From the NCBI RefSeq assembly GCF_042663585.1, contig NZ_JBHTAN010000006.1, positions 930,001 to 994,000 on the forward strand: 64,000 bases of DNA, in the 5' to 3' direction. The position numbers and the translations under genes are program-made. Shown in pieces: positions 8,765 through 17,329 of this stretch. The notes under the pieces were generated by a model that searched no databases, was not told where the DNA came from, and saw only the letters and a list, made by a program, of their open reading frames with translations. The stretch is from Natranaeroarchaeum sp042663585 (GTDB lineage: Archaea > Halobacteriota > Halobacteria > Halobacteriales > Natronoarchaeaceae). The stretch's first letter is position 1. Every line of letters begins with the position of its first letter.

Positions 8765-9844
8765 ATGCACGTCGATACTGACCGTCAACCGCTCGTACTG
8801 ATCTGGGAACTGACGCAGGCCTGTGATCTGGCCTGTGACCACTGCAGAGCAGACGCCGTTCCGGACCGACATCCCGAGGAACTGACGACGGGCGAGGCGA
8901 AGGCTATGCTCGACGACGCCCGCGAGTTCGGCGAGGGCCAACTGGTCGTCTTCTCGGGGGGCGACCCGCTCAAGCGTGACGACCTGATCGAACTCGTCGA
9001 GTACGGCACCGATATCGGGCTGAGCGTGACGCTGACGCCGAGCGGGACGGCGTCGCTCACGCGTGATCGGATCGAGGCGCTGGCGAACGCTGGACTCCGC
9101 CGGATGGCCCTCAGCATCGACGGGGCGTCGCCGGAGACGCACGACTCCTTCCGCGGCGAGGACGGAAGCTACGCGGATACCATCGAGGCCGCACGAACTG
9201 CGGCCGAGTTCGATATCCCGTTACAGATCAACTCGACTGTCTGTCAGCGGACCGTCTCGAACCTCCCGGGACTCCGCGAGGTCGTCCGTGACCTCGGAGC
9301 CGTCCTCTGGAGTGTCTTCTTCCTCGTCCCGGTCGGCAGAGGCAAAGCCCTCTCGCCGGTCAGTCCGGACCGGTCGGAAGCGATCATGGAGTGGCTTCAG
9401 GACGTCGCGGACGAGGAACCGTTCGGCGTCAAGACGACCGAAGCACCCCACTATCGACGCGTCGGCATCCAGCAGCGCGAGGACGAAGATGGCGAGGCGA
9501 CGGGAAGCCGGGGTCGGTCGATGGGGATCACGGCGGGCGACGGCTTCGCGTTCGTCAGCCACACGGGCGAACTCTTCCCGTCGGGCTTTCTACCGATGTC
9601 GGCGGGGAACGTCCGCGAAGAATCAGTCGTCGAACTCTACCGGAACGCCGACCTTTTCGAGGGGCTCCGGGATCCCGACGCGCTGACTGGCAAGTGTGGC
9701 GCGTGTCCTTATCGGGCGGTCTGTGGTGGCAGTCGGTCCAGAGCGTTCGCGACCACTGGCGACCCGCTGGCCAGCGATCCACTCTGCCCGTTCGTCCCGG
9801 AGGAGTACGACGGGCCGCTTCCAGCCGACAGCAACGCTGACTAA
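8765..9844 (+). CDS. radical SAM/SPASM protein, heme-pathway type (AhbD-like)
   Basis: This is a second 359-residue radical SAM enzyme with the cluster motif C20-x3-C24-x2-C27 (TQACDLACDHCRAD), the SAM-contacting FSGGDP element and a SPASM region with CGACPYRAVCGGS plus a terminal DPLC. The first half resembles the TIGR04053/AhbD-like group. It is transcribed away from the small PaaB-like gene and the other radical SAM gene, sharing a 136-bp intergenic region with them. Together they probably perform the late decarboxylation steps of siroheme-route heme synthesis. No siroheme decarboxylase (ahbA/B) is in the window, so the pathway assignment is an inference. Confidence 0.75.
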   Translation: MHVDTDRQPLVLIWELTQACDLACDHCRADAVPDRHPEELTTGEAKAMLDDAREFGEGQLVVFSGGDPLKRDDLIELVEYGTDIGLSVTLTPSGTASLTRDRIEALANAGLRRMALSIDGASPETHDSFRGEDGSYADTIEAARTAAEFDIPLQINSTVCQRTVSNLPGLREVVRDLGAVLWSVFFLVPVGRGKALSPVSPDRSEAIMEWLQDVADEEPFGVKTTEAPHYRRVGIQQREDEDGEATGSRGRSMGITAGDGFAFVSHTGELFPSGFLPMSAGNVREESVVELYRNADLFEGLRDPDALTGKCGACPYRAVCGGSRSRAFATTGDPLASDPLCPFVPEEYDGPLPADSNAD

Positions 9845-10037
9845 CCGTACATTGTCGGCGTCGGAAAAACCGATAGAGAGAACCGGTCCGAAGTGCCCAG
9901 CTTCGGAGCGGCACTTGGATGAGAACGAACCTGATGGATCGGCAGTTGAGCACTCGTCGTTTGTCGCGCTGGCGCAGTGCCAGCGGTACGGAGTAATGGC
10001 TGCAGACGGGTATAGCGTGCACCGGCGAACGGCGGCA

Positions 10038-10043
10038 GTATAA
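10038..10043 (+). promoter_or_regulatory. TATA box of the aspartoacylase-like gene
   Basis: GTATAA is centred about 28 bp before the ATG at 10069. This supports leaderless transcription and that start over the internal ATG at 10096. Confidence 0.45.
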
Positions 10044-10068
10044 GTCCCCTCCCGGAACCGAACGCCAT

Positions 10069-10941
10069 ATGAATCATCAGCCAAACGATTCTCCAATGCG
10101 CGTGGAGCAACTCGGAGAGGGAACCCCAACCGTCGCCATCGTTGCCGGTATTCACGGTGACGAACCGGGTGGAGTCGCCGCCGTCGACCGTCTCGTCGAG
10201 GCGTCACCGCCTGTCGAGCGTCCGGTCTTGCTGGTCGTCGTCAACGAACGCGCCCTCTCGGCGGGTATCAGATACGTCGATACGGATCTCAACCGGGCGT
10301 TCCCCGGCGACCCTTCTCAGGACGCTCACGAACCGAAACTCGCACACGAACTCGCGGACCTCCTGGACGGCTGTACGGTCCTCTCGTTGCACTCCACGCA
10401 GTCCCACCCTGACCCGTTCATGGTCGTCGACCGGGTGGATCCGCTCGTCGAACGGCTTGCCGCACAGCTACCGCTCGAATCGGTCGTCGACACCGGAGAG
10501 TACATTCAGGGTCGGTTGTTCGCGGCCGTCCGAACAATCGAAGTCGAGTGTGGCCTCCAGGGATCCGACGCCGCCGCAAGCACCGCGCTCCGACTCTCGC
10601 TCGCCTATCTCCGGACGATGGACGTCCTCACGCCCGAGGTCGCCGACGACCTCGCGGCGGAGTTTGACGTCGCCCCGCTGGTCGATCCGGACTCCTCGGA
10701 GACGCCGGTGTACCGCCTCACCGAGCAGATCCCCAAAGACCACGAAGCGGAGTACGAGGTGCTCGTCGACAACTTCGATCACGTCGAGAGGGGGACGGCC
10801 TTCGCCAGAAACGGACACGGCGACATCGTCGCTGACGAGCCGTTCTACCCGGTCCTGCTCTCGGCGGACGGCTACGAGGAGATACTCGGATACGCTGGGC
10901 GGCGCCGGCGCATCGTGTCCAGAACCGCGGCTCAAAAGTAA
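10069..10941 (+). CDS. succinylglutamate desuccinylase/aspartoacylase family zinc hydrolase
   Basis: This is a zinc carboxypeptidase-like amidohydrolase. The N-terminal zinc site HxxE is in AGIHGDEPGG (H29, E32), the substrate-carboxylate Arg motif is DTDLNRAFPGD, and the third zinc ligand is probably the His of VLSLHSTQSHPDP. The length of 290 residues fits the family, as does the C-terminal beta-rich part after about residue 210. The natural substrate is not readable; haloarchaeal members are usually annotated only to superfamily. It stands alone, with its own promoter and a 55-bp gap to the convergent dioxygenase gene. Confidence 0.8.
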   Translation: MNHQPNDSPMRVEQLGEGTPTVAIVAGIHGDEPGGVAAVDRLVEASPPVERPVLLVVVNERALSAGIRYVDTDLNRAFPGDPSQDAHEPKLAHELADLLDGCTVLSLHSTQSHPDPFMVVDRVDPLVERLAAQLPLESVVDTGEYIQGRLFAAVRTIEVECGLQGSDAAASTALRLSLAYLRTMDVLTPEVADDLAAEFDVAPLVDPDSSETPVYRLTEQIPKDHEAEYEVLVDNFDHVERGTAFARNGHGDIVADEPFYPVLLSADGYEEILGYAGRRRRIVSRTAAQK

Positions 10942-10995
10942 GCGTCTCACCGGTGCGCTGCTGGTAGTTACTCCGTGAGTGCCGACCCTTTCCGC

Positions 10996-11979
10996 TCAGT
11001 CGTCGGCTTCGGCAACGTCTGCCCGCGGAACCGTGATATCGGCCAGCGCTGCTTCGGTCGCTTCCCGGCGGTTCTCGAACTCCCCCGGAAGGACGAGTCG
11101 TCCGCCGAGGTCATCCAGCGGTTCGTCGCTGGTGTAGCCGGGGCCGCTCGTCGCCAACTCGAAGAGGACGCCGTTGGACTCGCGGAAGTAGACCGAGCGG
11201 AACCAGTGGCGGTCGATCTGTTGGGTTGGCCGTAGTCCCTCGGACTGGACGGCCGTGCGCATCGCCTGCTGGTCCTCGTCGGTGGGTGTCTGGAAGGCGA
11301 CGTGGTGGACCGTCCCGTGCCCCTGCTGACCTGCCTCGATTGTCGGTAACACGTCGACGTACTTTCCGACCGGCCCGCTCGCGGCGAACCGAGTCCGTTT
11401 GTCGCCCGGTGCGTCGCCCTGTGCCTGCTCGTGACCGACTTCGTCGAGACCCATCGTCCGGAGGAGTTTCTCGGTCGGGCCGGGATCGGCCAGCCAGAGC
11501 GTTACGGAGTGGAACCCACGAATCGCGGCGTCCTCGGGGACGAACTCGGTCCACGGGACGGTCGGGTCGTCGTCGGGAATCTCGGTTTCGACGAGTTCGA
11601 CAGGAAGCCCGTCAGGGTCGCGGAACGGGAGCACGGTTTCCTCGAACCGCTCGACGCGCTCGTCGTAATCGACGTCGTACTCGTCGAAGCGCACCTCCCA
11701 GTAGTCGAGACTTCCCTCCGGGACGCGAAAGGCGGTTCGGGAGACCTGTCCGGAGCCGACGCGCCCGCTGGAGAGGTTCTCCCACGGGAAAAACGTCATA
11801 CTCGTTCCGGGCGTCCCCTCCGCGTCGGCGAAGAAGAAGTGATAGGTCTCCGGGTCGTCCTGATTGATCGAGCGTTTGACTAGTCGCAGGCCGAGCGTCT
11901 CCACCCAGAAGTCGAGGTTTCGTTGCGGATCACCGGCCACGCAGGTGACGTGGTGGATACCGGGCGTTGGGTTCGTCAT
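10996..11979 (-). CDS. two-domain VOC ring-cleaving dioxygenase (PcpA/MhqO-like)
   Basis: This is an extradiol-type dioxygenase with two vicinal-oxygen-chelate modules, at about residues 5-135 and 145-300. Candidate iron ligands are the His of GIHHVTC, the His of GTVHHVAFQ and the Glu of GVLFELAT, the usual 2-His-1-carboxylate set. It resembles the PcpA/LinE/MhqO group that opens hydroquinones. I start it at ATG 11979 (MTNPTPGIHHV), just ahead of the first domain, rather than at the upstream in-frame start at 12000. It is monocistronic between UPF0179 and the hydrolase gene. The substrate is unknown. Confidence 0.8.
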   Translation of the reverse strand: MTNPTPGIHHVTCVAGDPQRNLDFWVETLGLRLVKRSINQDDPETYHFFFADAEGTPGTSMTFFPWENLSSGRVGSGQVSRTAFRVPEGSLDYWEVRFDEYDVDYDERVERFEETVLPFRDPDGLPVELVETEIPDDDPTVPWTEFVPEDAAIRGFHSVTLWLADPGPTEKLLRTMGLDEVGHEQAQGDAPGDKRTRFAASGPVGKYVDVLPTIEAGQQGHGTVHHVAFQTPTDEDQQAMRTAVQSEGLRPTQQIDRHWFRSVYFRESNGVLFELATSGPGYTSDEPLDDLGGRLVLPGEFENRREATEAALADITVPRADVAEADD

Positions 11980-12054
11980 CACTCTCCCTATGCGTCGCAA
12001 CGACTTGAGTTGCCGCTGACGTGAGTGTTACCGGGAGGAAGTCCTGTCGGGGCG

Positions 12055-12501
12055 CTACTCTTCGGGTGTGAACTCGACGAGCGTGAGATCCCGGTCGAGT
12101 TCGCAGTGGTCGTGTGGCGGGTCCCCGATGACCGAGTCGATCCGGCGCTCTTCGCCGAACTCCACGCCGTCCGGTTCGCAGTAGACGTGGCTCGGACACT
12201 CCGTATGTGGACAGGGGCCTTCGAGTGTCACCTTCGAGCCAGCGTAGGCGTTCCGCGAGGAGACGTTCGCCGGCACTGAGGCCGGTTCGACTTCGACGGC
12301 CTGGACGCCAGCATCGTGGACTGCACAATCGAGGACCTGTGCGTTCTCCCGTACGTCCGTGACCCGGTACTTGACGCCCGTAGTTAGCCCGAGACACTGG
12401 CTGCGATACGGACAGCCGGCACAGCCGCTCGCCTCCCCCTCGAAGACGAACTCCTGCCCCTCCGAGGCGAGGCGGGTCCCGATCAGCGTGACCTTGCTCA
12501 T
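12055..12501 (-). CDS. UPF0179 family cysteine-rich protein
   Basis: This 148-residue archaeal protein of unknown function belongs to UPF0179. It has a Cys motif GCAGCPYRSQC (C27, C30, C36) and more Cys at CAVHD, CPHTECPSHVYC and HDHCELD, which suggests a bound metal or Fe-S cluster. The beta-rich sequence KVTLIGTRLA at the N-terminus is typical of the family. Directly upstream is an exact tandem duplication that carries the promoter twice (separate entry). The role is unknown; the Cys pattern is what can be seen. Confidence 0.85.
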   Translation of the reverse strand: MSKVTLIGTRLASEGQEFVFEGEASGCAGCPYRSQCLGLTTGVKYRVTDVRENAQVLDCAVHDAGVQAVEVEPASVPANVSSRNAYAGSKVTLEGPCPHTECPSHVYCEPDGVEFGEERRIDSVIGDPPHDHCELDRDLTLVEFTPEE

Positions 12502-12593
12502 ACGGGGTGATACCGTAGGGAAGAGGTTAAGAGTCCCGCACTGGTACGGGGTGATACCGTAGGGAAGAGGTTAAGAGTCCCGCACTGGTACGG
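12501..12593. repeat. exact 44-bp tandem duplication covering the UPF0179 promoter
   Basis: The 44-bp unit that begins TACGGGGTGATACCGTAGGG occupies 12501-12544, is repeated without mismatch at 12545-12588 and begins a third time (TACGG, 12589-12593). Read on the reverse strand each unit contains CTCTTAACC, a plausible archaeal TATA element about 28 bp before the ATG in the proximal copy. The duplication therefore gives the gene two identical core promoters 44 bp apart. The lack of mismatches implies a recent event or active maintenance. Confidence 0.95.
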
Positions 12594-12596
12594 CGC

Positions 12597-12983
12597 TCAC
12601 TCGCCTGTCACTTCGTCCAGTTTCTCGAAGTACTCCGGTCGGGGCACCTGATACAGCTTTCGGTAGTCGATCTCACCGTCGGCGAAGGCTTCGGCGAGTT
12701 CGACGACGCGCCGAACTGCCGCTTCGCGGTCGTCGAACCGCTCGTTCTCCCGTTCGACCTCCGGTTCGAGATACAGGATGACGGTCCAGCCACTCCCGGA
12801 CTCGATGGGGTCGTGCCCGGCGGGCCGCCGCGACGGTCGCCCCCGCGTCAGATAGATCGTCGGCAGACACTCCGCCGGAAACCGGTTCGCGTCGAAGATG
12901 TCGGGACGGTAGGCGAGGACGCTACGCCCGTCCGGCTTGTCGTTCCAGACGACCCAGCCGTCCGGAAGGTTCTCGTAGCTCAT
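12597..12983 (-). CDS. haloarchaeal DUF5820-type protein
   Basis: This 128-residue acidic protein starts at ATG 12983 (MSYENLPDGWVVWND). The sequence looks like the haloarchaeal DUF5820 group: an N-terminal WVVWNDKPDGRSVLAYRPD segment, a central beta-rich part (SGWTVILYLEPEV) and a helical tail. No catalytic motif or membrane segment is evident. Its stop lies four bases from the repeat in front of the UPF0179 gene, so the repeat separates the two co-oriented genes. Confidence 0.65.
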   Translation of the reverse strand: MSYENLPDGWVVWNDKPDGRSVLAYRPDIFDANRFPAECLPTIYLTRGRPSRRPAGHDPIESGSGWTVILYLEPEVERENERFDDREAAVRRVVELAEAFADGEIDYRKLYQVPRPEYFEKLDEVTGE

Positions 12984-13125
12984 GTCTCCGGGTATGGTTC
13001 CCGTCGCCAAAAGCCGTCCTACTCGACAACGATCCGACCGGGAGAGAGCCACATCGAGCGGCAGGTCCTAAACGAGTGTCACACAGACCGCCGACTCCGA
13101 CTTCGAGCGCGCCGATGCGGCGTGG

Positions 13126-15822
13126 TCAGCGTCCCGCCCAGTCGACCATCCGCGCGTAGCGCTCGTCAGTGGAGAGCGCGTCGGCGTCGCCGATCAGGAC
13201 GAGCGAGCGCTTCGCCCGGGTCAGCGCGACGTTGATCCGCCGGTAGTCCTCGAATATCGGCCCGTCGAGGCTCCCGCTGGCGACGAAGGAGACGACGACG
13301 ACGTCCTTGCTCGATCCCTGGAACCGGTCGACAGTATCGACCGCGACCTCCTCCGGGGTTCGGCGTCCGATCTCGGCGACCTGCGCCCGGAACGGCGCGA
13401 TTACGGCGATTCGGTCGGGTGCGACGCCCGCCGAGAGGAACTCCTCGACCACCCTGCCGACGCGGTCGGCCTCTACGGCGTCGGTGTGTTGTCCGCCGTC
13501 GCCCGGCACGTCGAACAACGTGACGCGCTCGCGTAACGGGGCCGATAGCTGGCTCGCGTCGACGCCGTCGAGAGTAGCGATGTTCCTGCCTGCGACCTCG
13601 CCTGTGGCGGGCCGTAGCTGTCCGTCGTAAAACTCGCGGGAGGCGAACGCCTGAATCCGCTGGGCCATCCGATACTGCCGGGTGAGTAGCACGGACGCCT
13701 CGGGGTGTTCCTCGTGCATACGCTCGAACAGCGACGTCGAGAGGCCGTTCTCGCTGCGGACGACCGGAGGTAGCTGGTGGTGGTCGCCGACGAGGACGAA
13801 CCGGTCGGCGCGGTTGATCGCCGCGAGCGTGTTGGGTTCGGTTAGCTGTGAGGCTTCGTCGACCACCGCGACGTCGAAGGACTGCTCGCGGAGTTCGCGT
13901 GAGCCACAGGTCGCCGTGGTCGCCGCAACGACCTGTGCGTCTTCGAGTTCGGCCGCCCGTTCCTCCGGATCGCCGCGCGACTCCAGTCGGAGATCCTGCA
14001 TGTCCTCGCGGATGCCGCTTTTCGTTCCCACTCTGACGACGTCGGCCGCTTCACTGCCGTCGTCTTGCCCCTCTGGCGCGACGCCGTACCCCTGCTCACG
14101 CAGGGCTTCGAGGGCGTTGTCGACCGCCCGGTTGGTAAAGGCCGACAGCAGGACGCGCTCGCCCCGGTCGACCATCGCCCGGATCGCTCGCGCGATGGTG
14201 TACGTCTTCCCGGTGCCCGGCGGGCCGTGGATCAGTGCCAGATCCTCCGCGGTGACGGCCTTCTTGACGGCCTCGTTCTGGGCCGTGTTGTTGTCGATGA
14301 ACGTCTCCCCGGTCGTCCCGAACTCCGGGTCACGACGCCCGAACAGGACGTCTTTCCGGCGTTCGCTTCCCTTGAGCACCGTGTCGTGTAGTGCCGTTAG
14401 CATCCGGTCGACGCCCAGTTCGGAGGGGTAGACGTCGAGTCGCGTGAGTGAAACGGGTTCGTCCGCCGTCACGACGACTCGGTCCTCTTCGAGCCGTTCG
14501 ATCCGGGCCATCTCGGAGTGGCCCTCGATCGGATCGCCGTCGCTCGCGAGCACCACATCACCCTCCCGGAGTTTCGAGACTGCCGACCCCGTCCGGTCGG
14601 CGTGTAGCTCCCAGCGCCCACCCGGTAGCTCCTGCCTGTCGGTCGGTTCGAGGCCGATCAGTGCGCGGTCATCGTCGGCCCGCTCCTCGGGCGTCTGCTC
14701 CCAGAGTTTTGCGTACTCCTGATGCGTTTCGCGCCGCTCCGCTTCGAGCCACTCGTAGAACCGATCGAAATACTCGCGTTCCTCCTCCGGTACCGCACGA
14801 CCGATCTGCCCCGCTTTGGACTCCTGGTTCAGTCGCCCGGAGACGACCATGCAGGTGTCCTGCTCGAAACAGGAGTCACAGTTCGCGTCCGCCTCGTAGC
14901 CAGTCGGGACCGTCATGCCGTGTTCCATCGCGGCAATCCGATTCCGCTCGCGGACGACGAACTCACAGAGGCCTCTCCCGATGGAGAACTCCTTGGCCGG
15001 CGAGAGGTCACCCGTCGCCTGGCCTCGATCCAGCGTCGTGTTCTTCGTGTAGAGCAGGGTGCCCGTATCCGCCGGGACGTCCCGCTCGCGCAGCAGCAGC
15101 GCGTACGCGGCCGCCTGTATCTTGTCCTGAAACCGCGGGTCGCGCCGCGTGTTCTTGCCGGTTTTTAGCTCGACCGGCATCCCGCGACGGATCGCGTCGG
15201 CCCGCCCCTTGATGCCGAACCGGTGGCTGATCAGCAACTGCTCGCTCCGCCAGTTGTCCTCGTCAGTGAGCGTTCCCTGGCTCAGCCAGCCGTCGATTGC
15301 CGCGGCGTTCCCGCGGACGTCCTCCCGAACCTCTTGGGCATCGCGGCCGAGCAGGCCGAGTTCCAGGCCGACCTCTTCGACCCGATCATCGATGGCGTCG
15401 TCGAGGTCCCGGCCACGCAACAGGTCGCCGAACACCTCGTGGACGATGGTCCCTTTCACGACGGGGTAGTTCAGCGGGATTGCCGAAATCTTGTTCAGAT
15501 AGTACATCCGCGGACACTGCACCCACGAGCGGATGTGGGTCACGTTGACTAGGAACGATGGCTCGACGATCACGTACGAATCGCCCGTCGTCGAGTACTG
15601 CTCCTCGCCGTCGTAGTCGTCCTGCTTGGCGTCCGTGACGACGAGTTCCATCCCCGCCTCGACGTACTCGCCGGTCTCGGCCCACTTGCCCCACAGCGTC
15701 ACGGTGACGGGGTCGCTGTCCTCATCACGGCGGACCGATAGCTCCGCAAGATCGCTCTCCCCGTGTTTCGTCGTGATCGTCCTGGGCTCTTCCGCGTCGA
15801 CGATCACGCCTTCCAGATTCAC
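13126..15822 (-). CDS. Dna2-type nuclease-helicase with N-terminal OB fold
   Basis: This large DNA-processing enzyme of 898 residues joins three modules. An RPA-like OB fold (about 1-90) is followed by a Cas4/RecB-type PD-(D/E)xK nuclease with H128, D209 and E218-x-K220 (PVELKTGK). An Fe-S cluster is formed by C103 and the CDSCFEQDTC group (C315, C318, C324). A C-terminal SF1B helicase has Walker A GPPGTGKT at about 533-540, VVDEASQ and QGSSKDVV. This is the archaeal Dna2-like architecture, expected in flap processing and end resection. The start is GTG 15822; an upstream in-frame TTG at 15849 is an alternative. A reverse-strand TATA-like GATTATATC lies at about 15887-15895. Confidence 0.88.
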   Translation of the reverse strand: MNLEGVIVDAEEPRTITTKHGESDLAELSVRRDEDSDPVTVTLWGKWAETGEYVEAGMELVVTDAKQDDYDGEEQYSTTGDSYVIVEPSFLVNVTHIRSWVQCPRMYYLNKISAIPLNYPVVKGTIVHEVFGDLLRGRDLDDAIDDRVEEVGLELGLLGRDAQEVREDVRGNAAAIDGWLSQGTLTDEDNWRSEQLLISHRFGIKGRADAIRRGMPVELKTGKNTRRDPRFQDKIQAAAYALLLRERDVPADTGTLLYTKNTTLDRGQATGDLSPAKEFSIGRGLCEFVVRERNRIAAMEHGMTVPTGYEADANCDSCFEQDTCMVVSGRLNQESKAGQIGRAVPEEEREYFDRFYEWLEAERRETHQEYAKLWEQTPEERADDDRALIGLEPTDRQELPGGRWELHADRTGSAVSKLREGDVVLASDGDPIEGHSEMARIERLEEDRVVVTADEPVSLTRLDVYPSELGVDRMLTALHDTVLKGSERRKDVLFGRRDPEFGTTGETFIDNNTAQNEAVKKAVTAEDLALIHGPPGTGKTYTIARAIRAMVDRGERVLLSAFTNRAVDNALEALREQGYGVAPEGQDDGSEAADVVRVGTKSGIREDMQDLRLESRGDPEERAAELEDAQVVAATTATCGSRELREQSFDVAVVDEASQLTEPNTLAAINRADRFVLVGDHHQLPPVVRSENGLSTSLFERMHEEHPEASVLLTRQYRMAQRIQAFASREFYDGQLRPATGEVAGRNIATLDGVDASQLSAPLRERVTLFDVPGDGGQHTDAVEADRVGRVVEEFLSAGVAPDRIAVIAPFRAQVAEIGRRTPEEVAVDTVDRFQGSSKDVVVVSFVASGSLDGPIFEDYRRINVALTRAKRSLVLIGDADALSTDERYARMVDWAGR

Positions 15823-15940
15823 GATAGCCAGTCCGGCGTCGTGGGGCAAAAGGGCTCGGGTCTTCGGAGACGATGATGGCTACCAGATATAATCAAATCC
15901 CCATGGATAAAATTATGTGTTTCTATATCTATTGAATTGC

Positions 15941-16690
15941 ATGGAGTGTCCGTCCTGTAACAAAGAGTTACGCACTGAACAAGGAATGCGGCAGCATCAT
16001 ACCAAAGTTCACGAAACTCCCCTCGCTAACCGGGAGTGCAAGGGATGCGGGTCCGAATTTCACGATTCTAAAGCGCGTAATGACTATTGTGAGAATTGCA
16101 ACCCCAATGCGGGAGTGAATAATGGAAATTGGAAAGGTGGGAAGACCGAAACTGATTGTGCGGAATGTGGTTCAACCTTTTTATACTATCCTTCAAATAA
16201 ACAGGGAATGTACTGTTCCAGTTGCGTAGAATCGGCAGAGGGAGTGCTTCCTGAGGACTGCTTCCCATCCACGGAGAAAATAAGCACTTGCTGTCGTTGG
16301 TGTAGCGCAGAACTCTCCCGCTACGCATCAGAACTTGAGGAAGCGAAACGGGGGCCGTTTTGCGATCTCGAATGTTATGGCGATTGGCTCTCGGACAATA
16401 TAATCGGAGAAGCGCATCATCAATGGTGTGGTGGGGCTATCAACTACGGTCAATCTTGGTGGAGGATGAGACGTACTGCACTCGAACGGGACAACTACGA
16501 GTGTCAGAATTGCGGAAAAGGTGAAGAAAGCCTTGGACAGAATCCGGATGTTCATCATCAGAAGCCAGTACGAGAATTCGAAGCACCTGCTGAGGCACAC
16601 TCACTGGAAAATCTAATTACTCTTTGTCGTAGCTGTCACCGACTCGCCGAGGAAGCCTCGATCATGGTATCGGCAGAAACAGAAAAGTAA
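15941..16690 (+). CDS. HNH endonuclease with N-terminal zinc fingers
   Basis: The C-terminal third is a classical HNH nuclease domain: CQNCG, then DVHHQKPV, then LENLITLCRSCH, in which the two Cys pairs hold a structural zinc and the His pair is catalytic. The N-terminal part contains four Cys-rich segments, beginning with a C2H2 finger (CPSCNKELRTEQGMRQHHTK) and followed by CKGCGSEF, CAECGSTF and CCRWCSAEL. The NNGNWKGG and HHQWCGG motifs occur in homing-type HNH enzymes. The gene is clearly more AT-rich than its neighbours, which suggests recent transfer. I start it at ATG 15941 (MECPSCNKEL); a GTG at 15917 is possible. Its target is unknown. Confidence 0.85.
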   Translation: MECPSCNKELRTEQGMRQHHTKVHETPLANRECKGCGSEFHDSKARNDYCENCNPNAGVNNGNWKGGKTETDCAECGSTFLYYPSNKQGMYCSSCVESAEGVLPEDCFPSTEKISTCCRWCSAELSRYASELEEAKRGPFCDLECYGDWLSDNIIGEAHHQWCGGAINYGQSWWRMRRTALERDNYECQNCGKGEESLGQNPDVHHQKPVREFEAPAEAHSLENLITLCRSCHRLAEEASIMVSAETEK

Positions 16691-16783
16691 GACTATTATG
16701 CCAACGAGCAGAATATCCGATTCGCTAACACGGTACTGCGAATAAGTCGTAGAAATCGTGGGCGGTTAGCGCAAACGCGGTTT

Positions 16784-16886
16784 AGTCCCGTGGTGTAGTG
16801 GCCAATCATATGGGCCTTTGGACGTGTTCGGTTACGGCCGTCACGGAAGTGAGCCCACGACGGCGGTTCGAATCCGCCCGGGACTA
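16784..16886 (+). tRNA. tRNA-Gln (TTG) with a 30-nt intron
   Basis: The acceptor stem AGTCCCG (16784-16790) pairs with CGGGACT (16879-16885), followed by discriminator A at 16886. The T arm contains GGTTCGAATCC. The anticodon stem TGGGC (16811-16815) pairs with GCCCA (16853-16857). The loop is CTTTGG plus A, giving anticodon TTG at 16818-16820. An intron of 30 nt (16822-16851) interrupts the loop after position 37, the canonical archaeal site. The spliced tRNA is 73 nt without CCA. An intron in tRNA-Gln(UUG) is known in haloarchaea such as Haloferax. Confidence 0.92.
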
Positions 16887-17329
16887 TATAAAATAAACTA
16901 TACAAATATTCTACCAAAGATCATTTCGCGTACTCAAACCTCTCCGAGGCGTTTTTTGATAGTCTAATTTGTGTCAGTTATATCTAACGTGACCGAGGCC
17001 GTTCAGTAGCCGACGCCGTCGACGCGACTTGCTTTCAGGCTGGTTGGTGAGTATCATATAGTTTTACTGGCGATCGCTAGAGTATCGTTTTCACCCCCCA
17101 GTCCGGGGGTGACACCCTGTCAAGAAATTATCAACTTCTTATACTTGCAAAAGGTAGTGTCAACAGAGATATTTTCAACAACAGTTGTGTATCTCGATTA
17201 AGTTGCTAAAATCAATTTATTTGGTTTTTGATCTGCTCTGAAAACGTAATAATTGATATGTAATTCTACATCTTATTTCCATACATATCGAAGAAGTTTT
17301 ACCATATCACTGTTAGGTGGTAATCAGCC
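16887..17329. other. AT-rich intergenic region with a strong hairpin
   Basis: No gene is apparent in these 443 bp between tRNA-Gln and the amylase. An inverted repeat at 17091-17112, TCACCCCC/GGGGGTGA with a 6-nt loop, is the clearest structure and could be an RNA hairpin or operator. At 17065-17084 the sequence TACTGGCGATCGCTAGAGTA contains a perfect GCGATCGC palindrome flanked by TACT and AGTA. The distal part is very AT-rich and ends in AGGTGGT at about 17314-17320, a good ribosome binding site for the ATG at 17330. Confidence 0.6.

Noticed and set aside
16784..16886. tRNA as attachment site of an integrated element
   Set aside because: No second copy of the tRNA 3' end was seen in the flanking sequence.
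17065..17084. possible TrmB operator (TACT-N-GAGTA) before the amylase
   Set aside because: Spacing between the half-sites is 11 rather than 7-8, and it lies about 245 bp upstream of the start.
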